This document shows, piece by piece, positions 47,987 through 57,276 of a stretch of DNA of 64,000 nucleotides. The position numbers were made by a program, and so were the translations under genes. The notes under the pieces were generated by a model. The model was not told where the DNA came from. It saw only the letters and a program-made list of their open reading frames with translations, and did not search any database. Numbering within the stretch: position 1 is the stretch's first letter; each line of letters opens with the position of its first letter. The DNA is from Mesorhizobium sp. RMAD-H1 (GTDB lineage: Bacteria > Pseudomonadota > Alphaproteobacteria > Rhizobiales > Rhizobiaceae). The DNA lies in the NCBI RefSeq assembly GCF_014191375.1, contig NZ_JACHWN010000001.1, forward strand, positions 806,001-870,000, in the 5' to 3' direction.

Positions 47987-49474
47987 TCAATGCAATGAGG
48001 CGCTGGCTGCCTCCCGCTCTTCCTTGTCATGAAGCGCGAACCTGTCGACCATGTCCGCGCTGGCCTTGTTGAAGCCGAGCACCCGGACATCCACGCCCGC
48101 CCGCCGGAACTTGATGACGATCTTGTCGAGCGCGCCGACGGCTGTGATATCCCAGAGATGGGCCCTGCTGACATCGATGACCACCTTCTTTCCCGCATTC
48201 GCGAAATCGAACGCGCCGATGAAACTCTCGGCGGAGGCAAAGAAAATCTGGCCTTCCACGATATAGGTCACGGCATCGCCATCCATATTGTCCCGCCTGG
48301 TGACGCTGAAGAGCCTTGCAACCTTGCCTGCAAAGAAGATGCCTGACAGCAGCACGCCGACGACCACACCCTTGGCGAGATCGTGCGTCGCCACCACCGT
48401 GACCACCGTTGCCAGCATGACCACGGAGGAGGGCAGCGGATTGCGCCGGAGCTCCAGGATCGAGCGCCACGAGAACGTGCCGATCGAGACCATGATCATG
48501 ACGGCGACGAGGGCGGCCATCGGGATGATCCGGACGAGATCGTTGAGGACGACGATCAGGAACAGGAGGAAGGCGCCCGCAACGAAGGTGGAAAGCCGGC
48601 CGCGGCCGCCGGAAGTGACGTTGATGACCGACTGACCAATCATGGCGCAGCCGCCCATGCCGCCGATCAGGGCGGAGGCGATGTTGCCGGCGCCCTGGCC
48701 AATGCATTCCTGGCTCTTGTTGCTCGGCGTGTCGGTCATGTCGTCGACGATCTGCGCCGTCAGCAGGGATTCCAGCAGGCCGACGGCGGCCAGCGTCACT
48801 GAATAGGGAAGGATGATCTGCAGCGTCTCCCAGGTGAACGGCACCTGCGGGAACACCAGGAAGGGCATTGTGGAGGGAAGCTCGCCGAGGTCGCCGACGG
48901 TGCGCAGGTCCATGCCTGTCCACCAGGCGACGAAGGTCAGCGCGGCAATGGCGACCAGGGGCGACGGGACGGCCCGCGTGACATAGGGAAAGAGATAGAT
49001 GATCGCCAGGCCGCCGGTGATCATGAAATAGGTCTGGACCGGCACGCCGATGAGTTCCGGCAATTGCGCGAGGAAGATGAGGATCGCGAGCGCGTTGACG
49101 AAGCCCGTGATGACCGAGCGCGAGACGAAACGCATCAGCCGCCCGAGCTTGAGAAAGCCCGCAGCGATCTGGATCACCCCCATGAGGATGGTGGCGGCGA
49201 AGAGATACTGAAGACCATGCTCCTTGACGAGCGAGACCATGACCACGGCGGTCGCGGCCGTTGCGGCGGAGATCATGCCGGGGCGCCCGCCGGTGATCGC
49301 CGCAACACAGGCAATGGCGAAGGAGGCATAGAGGCCGACCTTTGGATCGACGCCGGCGATGACGGAGAAGCCGATCGCTTCGGGAATGAGGGCGAGCGCG
49401 ACGACGATGCCCGACAGGATATCGCCACGAATGTTTGAGAACCACTCCAGACGGTAGTTGGAAAGAGATCGCAT
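47987..49474 (-). CDS. SulP-family anion transporter (STAS domain)
   Basis: 495 residues. The SulP membrane domain of 10-14 helices starts [20 protein letters not shown] and includes [20 protein letters not shown], close to the family signature. A C-terminal STAS domain (~395-490) reads [20 protein letters not shown] and [20 protein letters not shown]. Such proteins carry sulfate, bicarbonate or other anions. ATG at 49474 chosen; the frame extends 9 codons via a TTG. No operon partner. Confidence 0.9.
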   Translation of the reverse strand: MRSLSNYRLEWFSNIRGDILSGIVVALALIPEAIGFSVIAGVDPKVGLYASFAIACVAAITGGRPGMISAATAATAVVMVSLVKEHGLQYLFAATILMGVIQIAAGFLKLGRLMRFVSRSVITGFVNALAILIFLAQLPELIGVPVQTYFMITGGLAIIYLFPYVTRAVPSPLVAIAALTFVAWWTGMDLRTVGDLGELPSTMPFLVFPQVPFTWETLQIILPYSVTLAAVGLLESLLTAQIVDDMTDTPSNKSQECIGQGAGNIASALIGGMGGCAMIGQSVINVTSGGRGRLSTFVAGAFLLFLIVVLNDLVRIIPMAALVAVMIMVSIGTFSWRSILELRRNPLPSSVVMLATVVTVVATHDLAKGVVVGVLLSGIFFAGKVARLFSVTRRDNMDGDAVTYIVEGQIFFASAESFIGAFDFANAGKKVVIDVSRAHLWDITAVGALDKIVIKFRRAGVDVRVLGFNKASADMVDRFALHDKEEREAASASLH

Positions 49475-49817
49475 ATGGAAAATTTTCACAGTTGAATGCA
49501 ACGGGCCGGGCTGGACCCGGTCCTGGAAATAGGTTGCGTTGCTGTGTTATCTGGCGGATCGGCGGCCAGAGGAGCCACCCGGAGTCTCACCGGGTCCTTG
49601 CGGATGCTCTTCCCTAACCCAGAGCTTGATGCAATGCAACATCGGCCGGACCCGCGGAGAGGGGCGGGAAGGTGCGGACGGGTCGCGAGGATGGCGGATG
49701 CGCGACATGCCGCAATTTATGTCAGCGAGCACCCCGGGGCGTCTATACCGCAATGTGCGACAACGTCTCGGCCTCTCTCGAAGAGCAAAGTACGGTGTAA
49801 GCTGCGGAAGTCGTTGC
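49475..49817. other. 343-base gap, nothing recognised
   Basis: Between the SulP promoter region and the DUF1127 gene's 3' end; presumably contains the SulP promoter. No gene supported. Confidence 0.4.
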
Positions 49818-50081
49818 TCACACCCGCTCCTTCTTCGGCAGATAGCCGTGGAATCGGGCGGGATCGACCTCGTCCCAGCTGCCGTTGAGGGCCGCGTAGA
49901 TCTCTTCCGGATCGAAGCCCATGTCGCGGATGACATGCGGGGCAAGGCGGGAGAGGGCGACGAACTCGCGGCGCTCCTGGCGATGGTGGCGCATGGCGGT
50001 CCAGCCGGCGATGAGCGTGCCCAGAAAATCGTAGCGGTCGGTCTTCTGGCGGAACCTCGTGGATAATTCTATCGCGGTCAT
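49818..50081 (-). CDS. DUF1127 protein
   Basis: 87 residues, starting MTAIELSTRFRQKTDRYDFL at 50081, with AAGGAG 9 bases upstream. The C-terminal RREFVALSRLAPHVIRDMGF then DPEEIYAAL is the DUF1127 (YjiS-like) motif of small basic proteins that can bind RNA in some rhizobia. The open frame runs further up through the operator region, which is not coding. Likely controlled by the adjacent LacI protein. Confidence 0.85.
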   Translation of the reverse strand: MTAIELSTRFRQKTDRYDFLGTLIAGWTAMRHHRQERREFVALSRLAPHVIRDMGFDPEEIYAALNGSWDEVDPARFHGYLPKKERV

Positions 50082-50109
50082 TGGAATAACTCCTTCCCAT
50101 TCGGTCTCA

Positions 50110-50123
50110 TTGGACCGGTTCAG
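50110..50123. promoter_or_regulatory. LacI-type operator, site 1 (imperfect)
   Basis: TTGGACCGGTTCAG; the outer bases deviate from the TTGAACCGGTTCAA palindrome of the other two sites. It lies nearest the DUF1127 start. Confidence 0.65.
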
Positions 50124-50142
50124 AAAGTGGGAAAGCGATCGC

Positions 50143-50156
50143 TTGAACCGGTTCAA
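50143..50156. promoter_or_regulatory. LacI-type operator, site 2
   Basis: Perfect palindrome TTGAACCGGTTCAA, with the central CG typical of LacI-family operators. Centre is 33 bases from site 1. Confidence 0.8.
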
Positions 50157-50190
50157 TAATAGGCATTTCATGCTTCAGGTCAAGGAAAAT

Positions 50191-50204
50191 TTGAACCGGT
50201 TCAA
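50191..50204. promoter_or_regulatory. LacI-type operator, site 3
   Basis: Second perfect TTGAACCGGTTCAA, 45 bases before the LacI gene start and 48 bases from site 2. Confidence 0.8.
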
Positions 50205-50249
50205 GATCGATGCTATATCAAGGGCTTAGGAAGGAGCGCAAAGCACGGC

Positions 50250-51323
50250 ATGGCGAAGATCAATTTCGGAAAGGCGCCGACGCTGCATGATCTGGCCCAG
50301 GCGGCGGGGGTGTCGAAGGGAACGGCATCCAATGTCTTCAACCGGCCGGAGATCGTGCGCGAGGAGGTGCGCGAGCGCGTGCTCGGGGTCGCGAGAGCCA
50401 TAGGCTACCGCGGTCCGGACCCGAAAGGGCGACTTTTGAGCGCCGGCAAGGTGAACGCCATCGGCGTGGCGACGGTGCTGCCGCTCGGCTATTTCTTCGA
50501 GGATCCCTATGCGCGCGTGCTGATGGCCGGCATCACCGAGGCCTGCGATGCCGCCGGCACCGGCATCTCGCTGGTCTCCGCGGGCAATGAGGAGGAGCTT
50601 GCCTGGAACATGCAGAACGCGCTGGTCGACGGCTTCATCCTCTTCTGCCTCGAGGGCGCGGACAAGCTGATCCAGTCCTCGCGCGAGCGGCAATTGCCTT
50701 TCGTGGCGCTGTCGCTCGGCAGCGACGATGAAACCATGTCGGTGGTCGGCATCGACGATGTGGCCGGCGCGCGGCTTGCCGCGCAGCACCTCCTCGATCT
50801 CGGCCACCGCCGTTTTGCCGTTCTCGCCATGCGGTTCGTCGAGCGCGGCGGGTCGGGGCCTGTCACCATGGAAAGGATCAGCGCGACCGGTTTCCTTTCC
50901 TCGCGCGATCGCGTGAGGGGGTATTTCCAAGCAATTGAGGCTGCGGGCATCGATTCGGCCGAAGTGCCCATCTTCGAGACGAACCATGACAGGGAGACCG
51001 TCTATTCCGCGCTGGAGGCGATCTTTTCCTCGCCGTCGCCGCCGACGGCGATCCTGGCGCAGTCGGACCGCATAGCCTTCATCGCCCTCGACTGGCTGAA
51101 GGAGCGGGGGCTGTCGGTGCCCGGCGACGTCTCCATCGTCGGTTTCGACGGCGTGCCGGAAAGCGCCACCTCCATCCCGCCGCTCACCACCATCCAGCAG
51201 CCGATCGCCGAGATCGGCCGACGGGCGGTCAGGGCGATCCTCGACCATGCCGGCGAGGTCTGGCGCGAGAAGATCGATGTGGAGCTCGTGGTGCGGGGCT
51301 CGACCGCGCCGCCGCGGCCTTGA
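50250..51323 (+). CDS. LacI-family transcriptional regulator
   Basis: 357 residues. N-terminal helix-turn-helix and hinge: PTLHDLAQAAGVSKGTASNV, FNRPEIVREEVRERV. The sugar-binding-like domain (~65-350) has LPFVALSLGSDDETMSVVGI, AAQHLLDLGHRRFAVL and SIVGFDGVPESATSIPPLTT. The three matching palindromes upstream imply autoregulation and control of the divergent DUF1127 gene. Ligand unknown. AAGGAGCG lies before the ATG. Confidence 0.92.
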   Translation: MAKINFGKAPTLHDLAQAAGVSKGTASNVFNRPEIVREEVRERVLGVARAIGYRGPDPKGRLLSAGKVNAIGVATVLPLGYFFEDPYARVLMAGITEACDAAGTGISLVSAGNEEELAWNMQNALVDGFILFCLEGADKLIQSSRERQLPFVALSLGSDDETMSVVGIDDVAGARLAAQHLLDLGHRRFAVLAMRFVERGGSGPVTMERISATGFLSSRDRVRGYFQAIEAAGIDSAEVPIFETNHDRETVYSALEAIFSSPSPPTAILAQSDRIAFIALDWLKERGLSVPGDVSIVGFDGVPESATSIPPLTTIQQPIAEIGRRAVRAILDHAGEVWREKIDVELVVRGSTAPPRP

Positions 51324-51392
51324 GAGAGCGGGGTTGATCTGAAATCGCGCGGCCTATGTTAGATATATATCGGCTGTGCGAGGATCGGATCT

Positions 51393-51878
51393 ATGGTCGA
51401 CGCCTTCCATGTTTTCGCGCTGCTGCTGGTAGCGGTGGCGATGGCCTTGTCGCTTGCGCATGCGTTGGAGTTGCCGGGCAAGATGCGGCTTCCGAAGGAA
51501 ACCTATCTCGCCGTCCAGCAGATCTATTATCCGGGCTTCACCTATGGCGGCTTCAGCGAAATCGGCGGCATGATGGCGCTTGCCGTGCTCCTGTTCCTCG
51601 TTCCGTTCGGGGCGGAGCGGTTCTGGTGGCTTTTCGCATCACTGGTGCTGCTGGCAGCCGCACACCTGACCTACTGGCTCTTCACCCATCCGGTGAATGA
51701 TTTCTGGTTGAAGGATATGGGGCTGAAGGGCGCGAGCGGGCTGTTCTTTTCGGTGCGTGCCGGCAACGGCACCGCCGACTGGACGCAACTGAGGGACGTC
51801 TGGGAATATTCGCATGTCGCGCGCGCCGTTCTCGCCATGCTGAGCTTCATCGCGGCGGCGGTCGCCCTAGCCCGATAA
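51393..51878 (+). CDS. DUF1772-like membrane protein
   Basis: 161 residues with four membrane helices (FHVFALLLVAVAMALSLAHA, MMALAVLLFLVPFGAERFWW, LFASLVLLAAAHLTYWLFTH, HVARAVLAMLSFIAAAVALA). LELPGKMRLPKETYLAVQQI and the WEYSH near the end resemble DUF1772/anthrone-oxygenase-like proteins. Function unclear. 13 bases upstream of the dehalogenase-like gene, so probably co-transcribed. Confidence 0.7.
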   Translation: MVDAFHVFALLLVAVAMALSLAHALELPGKMRLPKETYLAVQQIYYPGFTYGGFSEIGGMMALAVLLFLVPFGAERFWWLFASLVLLAAAHLTYWLFTHPVNDFWLKDMGLKGASGLFFSVRAGNGTADWTQLRDVWEYSHVARAVLAMLSFIAAAVALAR

Positions 51879-51891
51879 CGGAGACGGGAAG

Positions 51892-52779
51892 ATGCTGAGC
51901 GGATTTCGGGATGCACAGATCCAGACCGCGGGGACGAACATCTTCGTCCGCTGCGCCGGCTCCGGAGCACCGCTGCTTCTCCTGCATGGCTTTCCCCAGA
52001 CGCATCTGATGTGGCGGGATGTGGCGCCATTGCTGGCGCGGGACTTCACGGTGGTCTGCGCGGATCTGCGCGGCTACGGCCGCAGCGGCTGTCCGGCCGC
52101 TTTGCCCGACCATTCGCCCCATGCCAAGCGTGCAATGGCCGGCGATATGGTAGAGGTCATGAAGGCGCTCGGCTTCGACAGCTTTGCGGTCGCGGGACAC
52201 GACCGGGGAGGGCGGGTCGCCTACCGCATGGCGCTCGATTACCCGCAGGCGGTAACGAGGCTTGCGGTCCTCGACATCGTGCCGACCGGGACGGCCTGGG
52301 ATCGCGCCGATGCACGGCTTGCGCTCGCATTCTGGCCGTGGAGCCTGCTCGCGCAGGCCGAGCCGCTGCCCGAGCGCCTCCTCATCGCCGCGCCGGAAGC
52401 GATCGTCGACAACGCAATCTGGCAATGGGGCTCGCGAGCCGAAACCTTTCCGGCGGAGGTGCGGGCGGCCTATGTCGAAGCCCTCGGCGACCCGGCGCAT
52501 GTGCATGCGATATGCGAGGAATACCGCGCCGCGGCGTCACTGGACCGCGAGCATGATGCCGCCGATCTGGCCGCCGGGCACCGGATCGCCTGCCCGACGC
52601 TGGCGCTGTGGAGCGCCGAGGGCGGGCTGGCGGAATGGTATGCCGACGAGGGCGGTCCGCTCAGGCTCTGGCGGGATTGGGCCGACGATGTGCGCGGCGG
52701 GCCGATTCCCGGAGGCCATTTCTTTCCGGAGGAAAGGCCGCACGAGACGGCGGCTGCGCTGGCGGCCTTCCTGAAGTGA
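51892..52779 (+). CDS. Haloacetate-dehalogenase-like alpha/beta hydrolase
   Basis: 295 residues. LLLLHGFPQTHLMWRDVAPL forms the oxyanion region, DLRGYGRSG follows, and the nucleophile elbow GHDRGGRVAYRMALD has Asp instead of Ser, as in fluoroacetate/haloacetate dehalogenases and epoxide hydrolases. VLDIVPT, the WQWG segment and the C-terminal PGGHFFPEE (catalytic His) match the FAcD subgroup. It may cleave haloacids, but the natural substrate cannot be deduced. Confidence 0.83.
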   Translation: MLSGFRDAQIQTAGTNIFVRCAGSGAPLLLLHGFPQTHLMWRDVAPLLARDFTVVCADLRGYGRSGCPAALPDHSPHAKRAMAGDMVEVMKALGFDSFAVAGHDRGGRVAYRMALDYPQAVTRLAVLDIVPTGTAWDRADARLALAFWPWSLLAQAEPLPERLLIAAPEAIVDNAIWQWGSRAETFPAEVRAAYVEALGDPAHVHAICEEYRAAASLDREHDAADLAAGHRIACPTLALWSAEGGLAEWYADEGGPLRLWRDWADDVRGGPIPGGHFFPEERPHETAAALAAFLK

Positions 52780-52782
52780 GGC

Positions 52783-53667
52783 TTATGCGAACATGAGCGA
52801 GCGGTGCGCCGCCGCTCCCGCGAATGCGCCATCGCCGACGGCAAGCGAAACCGAACCGGCCGCCCGTGCCGCGTCGCCACAGGCGAAGACGCCGGGGAGG
52901 GAGGTCTCCTTGGTATCATTGACGCGGATATAAGATCCTATAGGCCCTTCCTCCAATGCGCAGCCCAGTTGCCCGGCGAGCGGGCTTGCCGGCCGGGTGG
53001 CAGGCGCGGTGAAAAGGCCGGTGAGTGAAACGGTACGGCCATCGGCGAGGTTCACGTCGGCATGGCCGGAGATGCTGGTAACGGGCGTGGATTCCACCAC
53101 GACGCCGCGGGCGGCAAGCTGCGCCAGCTGCTCCTCGTCGGGAGAGAAAGTGCCGTTGGTGAAGAAGGTGGTGGAGCCCCAGTCAGGCAGCATCAGCGCC
53201 TGATGCATCGAAACGGGCCCGACGGCGAGGACGCCGATCTTGCCCTCGTTGAGCTCATAGCCGTGGCAATAGGGGCAGTGGAAGATGCTCTTGCCCCAGC
53301 GCTCTTTCAGGCCGGGGAGGTCGGGCAGCAGGTCCTCGACCCCGAGCGCCAGGATCAGGCGCCGCGCGTCGAAGCTTTCTCCGGCCTCCGTCTCGATATG
53401 GAAACCATCGTCGGTCCTTGCGGCTTTGCCGGCCTTGCCCTCGGTCCAGGTGACGGTGGGGTAGGCGAGAAGCTGCCTTTTCGCTTCCTCTGCAATTGCA
53501 CCCGGCGCATGGCCGTCGCGCCCGAGGAAGCCGTGCGAGTGCTCTGCAAACCGGTTGCGGCGCAGGCCTGCATCGATCACCATGATTTTGCGCCGCGCCC
53601 GCGCCAGCTGCAATGCGGCCGCCATCCCGGCATAGCTGCCGCCGACAATAATGACGTCATACTGCAT
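52783..53667 (-). CDS. Thioredoxin-reductase-like flavoprotein
   Basis: 294 residues. FAD-binding GGSYAGMAAALQLARAR at the N-terminus, the redox motif HCPYCHGYE (CxxC, ~135-143), and the C-terminal GVFACGDAARAAGSVSLAVG FAD site define a class II pyridine-nucleotide disulfide oxidoreductase. It lacks the usual NAD(P)-binding GGG motif (VLAVGPVSMHQ instead), as in ferredoxin- or other-donor variants. Starts at 53667, overlapping the Rrf2 gene by 11 bases, so both form one operon. Confidence 0.86.
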   Translation of the reverse strand: MQYDVIIVGGSYAGMAAALQLARARRKIMVIDAGLRRNRFAEHSHGFLGRDGHAPGAIAEEAKRQLLAYPTVTWTEGKAGKAARTDDGFHIETEAGESFDARRLILALGVEDLLPDLPGLKERWGKSIFHCPYCHGYELNEGKIGVLAVGPVSMHQALMLPDWGSTTFFTNGTFSPDEEQLAQLAARGVVVESTPVTSISGHADVNLADGRTVSLTGLFTAPATRPASPLAGQLGCALEEGPIGSYIRVNDTKETSLPGVFACGDAARAAGSVSLAVGDGAFAGAAAHRSLMFA

Positions 53668-54118
53668 TCTCTTGCTTCCCTGTCTTTTGACGATGGGCGG
53701 CAAGGCGCCGGGCGAAATCCTCGGCAAGCTGCGCCAGCGTCAGCCGGCCGAACCGCTCCATCAGCAATGTTTCGATCTCATGAAACGTATCGTCCAGCGC
53801 CGTATTGACCGCCTGCTCGACGAGGCATTGCGGCGCTTCGTTGCGATTGCCCATGGCGAAAATGGCGGGCTCGCCCAGCGCCATGTGGATGTCGCGGAGC
53901 GTCACCGCGTTCAGGTCGCGGCCAAGCGTCCAGCCGCCATTATGCCCTTTTTCAGAGCGAACCAGGCCGGCTTCGCGCAGGCCCGCCATGGTGCGCCGGA
54001 CGACGACCGGGTTGGTGTTCATGCAATGCGCCAGCGCTTCCGAGGTCATGGGACCGTCATTGGCGGCCATGTGCAGGAGGGCGTGGAGGACGGAGGAAAG
54101 GCGACTGTCACGTTTCAT
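53657..54118 (-). CDS. Rrf2-family transcriptional regulator
   Basis: 153 residues. The winged helix is in SRLSSVLHALLHMAANDGPM, then TSEALAHCMNTNPVVVRRTM and AGLREAGLVRSEKGHNGGWT. The Fe-S cysteine triplet of IscR/NsrR types is absent (only two cysteines, in AHCMN and PQCLV), so a thiol or non-cluster signal is likely. A palindrome CATGTAA-N9-TTACATG covers its start codon. It precedes a disulfide-reductase gene with which it overlaps. Confidence 0.88.
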   Translation of the reverse strand: MKRDSRLSSVLHALLHMAANDGPMTSEALAHCMNTNPVVVRRTMAGLREAGLVRSEKGHNGGWTLGRDLNAVTLRDIHMALGEPAIFAMGNRNEAPQCLVEQAVNTALDDTFHEIETLLMERFGRLTLAQLAEDFARRLAAHRQKTGKQENAV

Positions 54119-54138
54119 GTAACTTTACTTATTACATG
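54116..54138. promoter_or_regulatory. Putative Rrf2 operator covering the start codon
   Basis: Perfect inverted repeat CATGTAA (54116-54122) / TTACATG (54132-54138) with a 9-base A/T-rich spacer. The ATG of the Rrf2 gene is part of the left arm. Suggests autorepression. Confidence 0.6.
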
Positions 54139-54209
54139 AATGGGCGAGATGCAAGAGACGTTTCTCCTCAAGCCGATAAAGCCGGAGATGCTGGGCTTAC
54201 CGGCGGTCG

Positions 54210-55400
54210 TTAGGCATATTTCCGCGGCTGAAGACGCGATGCCAGACGCACGATGCCTGCACAGGCCGCATCGATCTTGTCGTCGGCGACGCTGAGACTG
54301 AGCCGGAGATAGCCGGACAAATTGTCGCCGAAGGATTCGCCGGGCATGACGGCGACATGCTCCTCCTCGAGCAGCCGCATGGCGAAATCATTGCCGCTCA
54401 AGCCGGTCGAGCGGATATCGGCGAGGATGAACATGCCCGCCTGCGGCACCTTGCAGGCAATGCCGGCCACGCCGTCGAGCTGGGCGGAAATGCGTTTCGC
54501 CCGGCGCAGATAGTTCTCCCGCATCGTGGCCGCCGCCGCCGATGGCCGCCCCAGGGCATAGGCCGTCATGTCCGAGATGAAGGGTTGGACGCCGAACAGC
54601 ATGGATTCCGACAATGGCAGCAGCCGCTGCGTGAATTCCTCCGGGCCCACACACCAGCCGCTGCGCAAGCCCGGCGCGGCGTGGGATTTCGAGATCGACG
54701 ATACGACGATCGTGCGCTCAGCCAACTCCGGCAGATCGAAGGGCGAGGTGAACTGGCTGTCGAAGATCAGAAGCTCGTAGACCTCGTCCGAGACGATCCA
54801 GAGATTGTGCTTGCGGCAGACCTCGCCGATCTCCGCCAGCTCCTGCCTGTCGAGCACGGCGCCGGTCGGGTTGTGCGGCGTGTTGAGCAGCAGGACGCGC
54901 GCCTTCGGCGTGATCACCTTCTCCAGGTCCGCCGCCTGCATCCGGAAGCCCTTTTCCGGGTGGAGCGGCACGGAAACGCGGGCAGCGCCGGTGGCGCGGA
55001 TGACGCCGTCATAGGTGGCGTAGAGCGGATCACCGGTGATGACTTCGTCGCCATGCTCGGCAAGGCCCAGCATGACGATCGACAGGGCCGTCTGCGTTCC
55101 GGGAAAGCACATGACGTTCTCGGGCGTCACCGCCCTGCCGGTTCGCGCGCTGTATTTGGCGGCAAGCGCCGCAAGGATGCCCTGTTCGCCGCGTCCGTTG
55201 GAATAGCCGGTGCGGCCCGCGCGCATCGCCTGCTCGGCCACCTCGATCATATCCGGCGGCGTCGGGATGTCGGGCTCGCCGATCGTCAGCTCGATGATTT
55301 CCGTTCCGGCCTTGCGCATCTGGCGCGCGCGGACGTGGACCGCCCATTTCTCCGAGCCCAGTCCGGCCAGCCGGCCGGTAACGGATGCATAGCGCATCAT
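54210..55400 (-). CDS. PLP-dependent aminotransferase (class I/II)
   Basis: 396 residues, fold type I. IGEPDIPTPPDMIEVAEQAM, the substrate loop SNGRGEQGILAAL, NTPHNPTGAVLDRQEL, VSDEVYELLIFD (PLP aspartate), and SSISKSHAAPGLRSGW, where the lysine forms the Schiff base, are all present. ATG at 55400 has GGAGG 6 bases upstream. It lies 146 bases downstream of the esterase of the carnitine operon and may or may not share its transcript. Amino donor unknown. Confidence 0.87.
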   Translation of the reverse strand: MMRYASVTGRLAGLGSEKWAVHVRARQMRKAGTEIIELTIGEPDIPTPPDMIEVAEQAMRAGRTGYSNGRGEQGILAALAAKYSARTGRAVTPENVMCFPGTQTALSIVMLGLAEHGDEVITGDPLYATYDGVIRATGAARVSVPLHPEKGFRMQAADLEKVITPKARVLLLNTPHNPTGAVLDRQELAEIGEVCRKHNLWIVSDEVYELLIFDSQFTSPFDLPELAERTIVVSSISKSHAAPGLRSGWCVGPEEFTQRLLPLSESMLFGVQPFISDMTAYALGRPSAAAATMRENYLRRAKRISAQLDGVAGIACKVPQAGMFILADIRSTGLSGNDFAMRLLEEEHVAVMPGESFGDNLSGYLRLSLSVADDKIDAACAGIVRLASRLQPRKYA

Positions 55401-55546
55401 CTGCGCCTCCTTCGGTCTGCAGTAAAATTCTGGAGCCTCGATAGCCGAAATGCCTGTTCCCGCCAACTCGTCTTCGGCAAAACAGTCCTCCAGCGGGGGG
55501 CCGCGATGCCCCTTTTAGGAAAATCCTGACGGAAAGCCGGATTTTC

Positions 55547-56497
55547 TCATAACGCCACCGGCCAGCCGTTCAACCCGAGTGCCTGAACCGCCTTGCAGAT
55601 GCGGCGGAAGCTCGCGCCGGCGCGTCCGGCGCTGTGGCGGGCGCGGAGAAATCCATGCACGAGGCCATGCTCGTTCCTCCACAACGCCCTGCCGCCGGCG
55701 GAAGCGATTCGCTCGCAATAGTGCCGTCCGTCATCGGAAAGCGGATCGCATTCGGCCGCTATGACGATTGTTGCGGGGAGTTTTGAGAAATCAGCGTCGC
55801 AGAGCGGCGCGAAACGTGGATCATGCGACCAATCGCGGCCGCCGCTCCTGATCTCGGCGTAAAAGCGCACATCATGGTTCGTCAGCATCGGCGCTTGTGC
55901 ATGGGTGATGTAGGAGCCTTGCTCCATGTCGCCGCCCAGCGCGGGGTAGATGAGGACCTGGCCAACGGGGGCACGCCCGTGCCCGCGAGCGTGATGCGCA
56001 ACGGCTGCGGCCAGATTGCCGCCGGCGCTGTCGCCGCAGAGCACGATCGGCAGGTCGGATGCTCCCGCAATATGCCCGAAGACGGCAAGGCAATCGTCAA
56101 ATGCTGCGGGATGGGGATGCTCGGGCGCCAGCCGGTAGGCGACCGAAATGATCCGGAAGCCGGTCGCCTCGCACAGCTCGGCGCAGACATCGTCATGGCT
56201 CTCGAGCCCGCCGACGACAAAGCCGCCGCCATGGAAATAGAGGCAGACAGCCCCCGGCTCGCTGCCTTTCCTGACATAGACCCTGATCGCGATCCGGTGC
56301 TCGCCGGCTTCGATATATGTATCGGCGGAAGCGATGCCGACGGGATAGCCGGCATGAAACGCCTGGGCCATGCGGTTATAGACCTCGCGTTGTTCTTCGA
56401 TAGCGAGATCGGCCGCATCGGGCGGATAGAAACCGTTGGTGCGTTCGATGAACGCCCAGGTTTCCCTGTCGATCAGCCTGGAATAATGGGTGCTCAT
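55547..56497 (-). CDS. Alpha/beta hydrolase, HSL-type esterase
   Basis: 316 residues. The hormone-sensitive-lipase family motif LYFHGGGFVVGG and the nucleophile GDSAGGNLAAAVA are intact, followed by AECDPLSDDGRHY (Asp) and HGLVHGFL (His). Begins MSTHYSRLIDRETWAF, overlapping the stop of the CaiD-like gene (ATGA). Last gene of the six-gene operon. It could hydrolyse acyl-carnitine or a CoA ester; this is inferred from position only. Confidence 0.85.
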   Translation of the reverse strand: MSTHYSRLIDRETWAFIERTNGFYPPDAADLAIEEQREVYNRMAQAFHAGYPVGIASADTYIEAGEHRIAIRVYVRKGSEPGAVCLYFHGGGFVVGGLESHDDVCAELCEATGFRIISVAYRLAPEHPHPAAFDDCLAVFGHIAGASDLPIVLCGDSAGGNLAAAVAHHARGHGRAPVGQVLIYPALGGDMEQGSYITHAQAPMLTNHDVRFYAEIRSGGRDWSHDPRFAPLCDADFSKLPATIVIAAECDPLSDDGRHYCERIASAGGRALWRNEHGLVHGFLRARHSAGRAGASFRRICKAVQALGLNGWPVAL

Positions 56498-57276
56498 CTG
56501 CCTTTCCACACGGGATCGCGCTTCTCGGCGAATGCCCGGAAGCCCTCCCGATTGTCCTCCGATGCGTAGAGAATATCCACTGTGCGGAACTTGCGCTTGG
56601 TGATCATGTTCATGGCCTGCTGAAAGCTCATGTTCTCCGCTTCCCGCGCCACCTCCTTGATGGCGGCGAAGACGAGCGGCGGGCCGTTGTCGAGCAGGTG
56701 GGCGACCGCCCAGACGCGCTCCATCAGCTTCTCCTTCGGCAGGATCTCGTTGACGAGGCCCCAGCGATGCGCTTCGGCCGCATCCATCCATCGGCCTGTC
56801 AGGAGCAGGTCCATGGCGACGTGATAGGGGATGCGCTTCGGCAGCCTGACCGTAGCCGCATCGGCCAGCGTTCCCGCGCGGATCTCAGGCAGGGCGAAGC
56901 TGGAATGGTCGGAGGCATAGACCAGGTCGCAGGAGAGGGCGAGTTCGAAGCCGCCGCCGACCGCAATGCCGTTGACGGCGGCGATCACCGGCTTGTTGAG
57001 ATCGCGCAGTTCCTGCAGCCCGCCGAAGCCGCCGACGCCATAGTCGCCGTCGACCGCATCGCCATTTGCCGCCGCCTTCAGATCCCATCCGGCTGAGAAG
57101 AACTTGTCGCCCGCCGTCTGGAGGATGGCGACGCGCAAATCGGGATCGTCGCGGAAGGCCTGGAACGTCTCGCCCATCAGCCGGCTGGTCTTGAGGTCGA
57201 TGGCATTGGCCTTCGGCCGGTCCAGCGTGACCTCGAGAATGCCGCCTTCGCGTCGCGTCCTGATCACGTCGCTCAT
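56494..57276 (-). CDS. Enoyl-CoA hydratase, CaiD-like
   Basis: 260 residues, crotonase fold. VTLDRPKANAIDLKTSRLMG, the oxyanion regions FSAGWDLKAAANG and AAVNGIAVGGGFELALSCDL, and ALPEIRAGTLADAATVRLPK resemble carnitinyl-CoA dehydratase (crotonobetainyl-CoA hydratase, CaiD). It would add water to crotonobetainyl-CoA. The ATG overlaps the ligase stop and its own stop overlaps the esterase start, both by 4 bases. Confidence 0.85.
   Translation of the reverse strand: MSDVIRTRREGGILEVTLDRPKANAIDLKTSRLMGETFQAFRDDPDLRVAILQTAGDKFFSAGWDLKAAANGDAVDGDYGVGGFGGLQELRDLNKPVIAAVNGIAVGGGFELALSCDLVYASDHSSFALPEIRAGTLADAATVRLPKRIPYHVAMDLLLTGRWMDAAEAHRWGLVNEILPKEKLMERVWAVAHLLDNGPPLVFAAIKEVAREAENMSFQQAMNMITKRKFRTVDILYASEDNREGFRAFAEKRDPVWKGR

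Noticed and set aside
28169-48000. Direct repeat of the tRNA-Arg 3' end as a right attachment site
   Set aside because: No second copy of the T-arm/acceptor sequence was found by eye, so the right edge of the island cannot be set.
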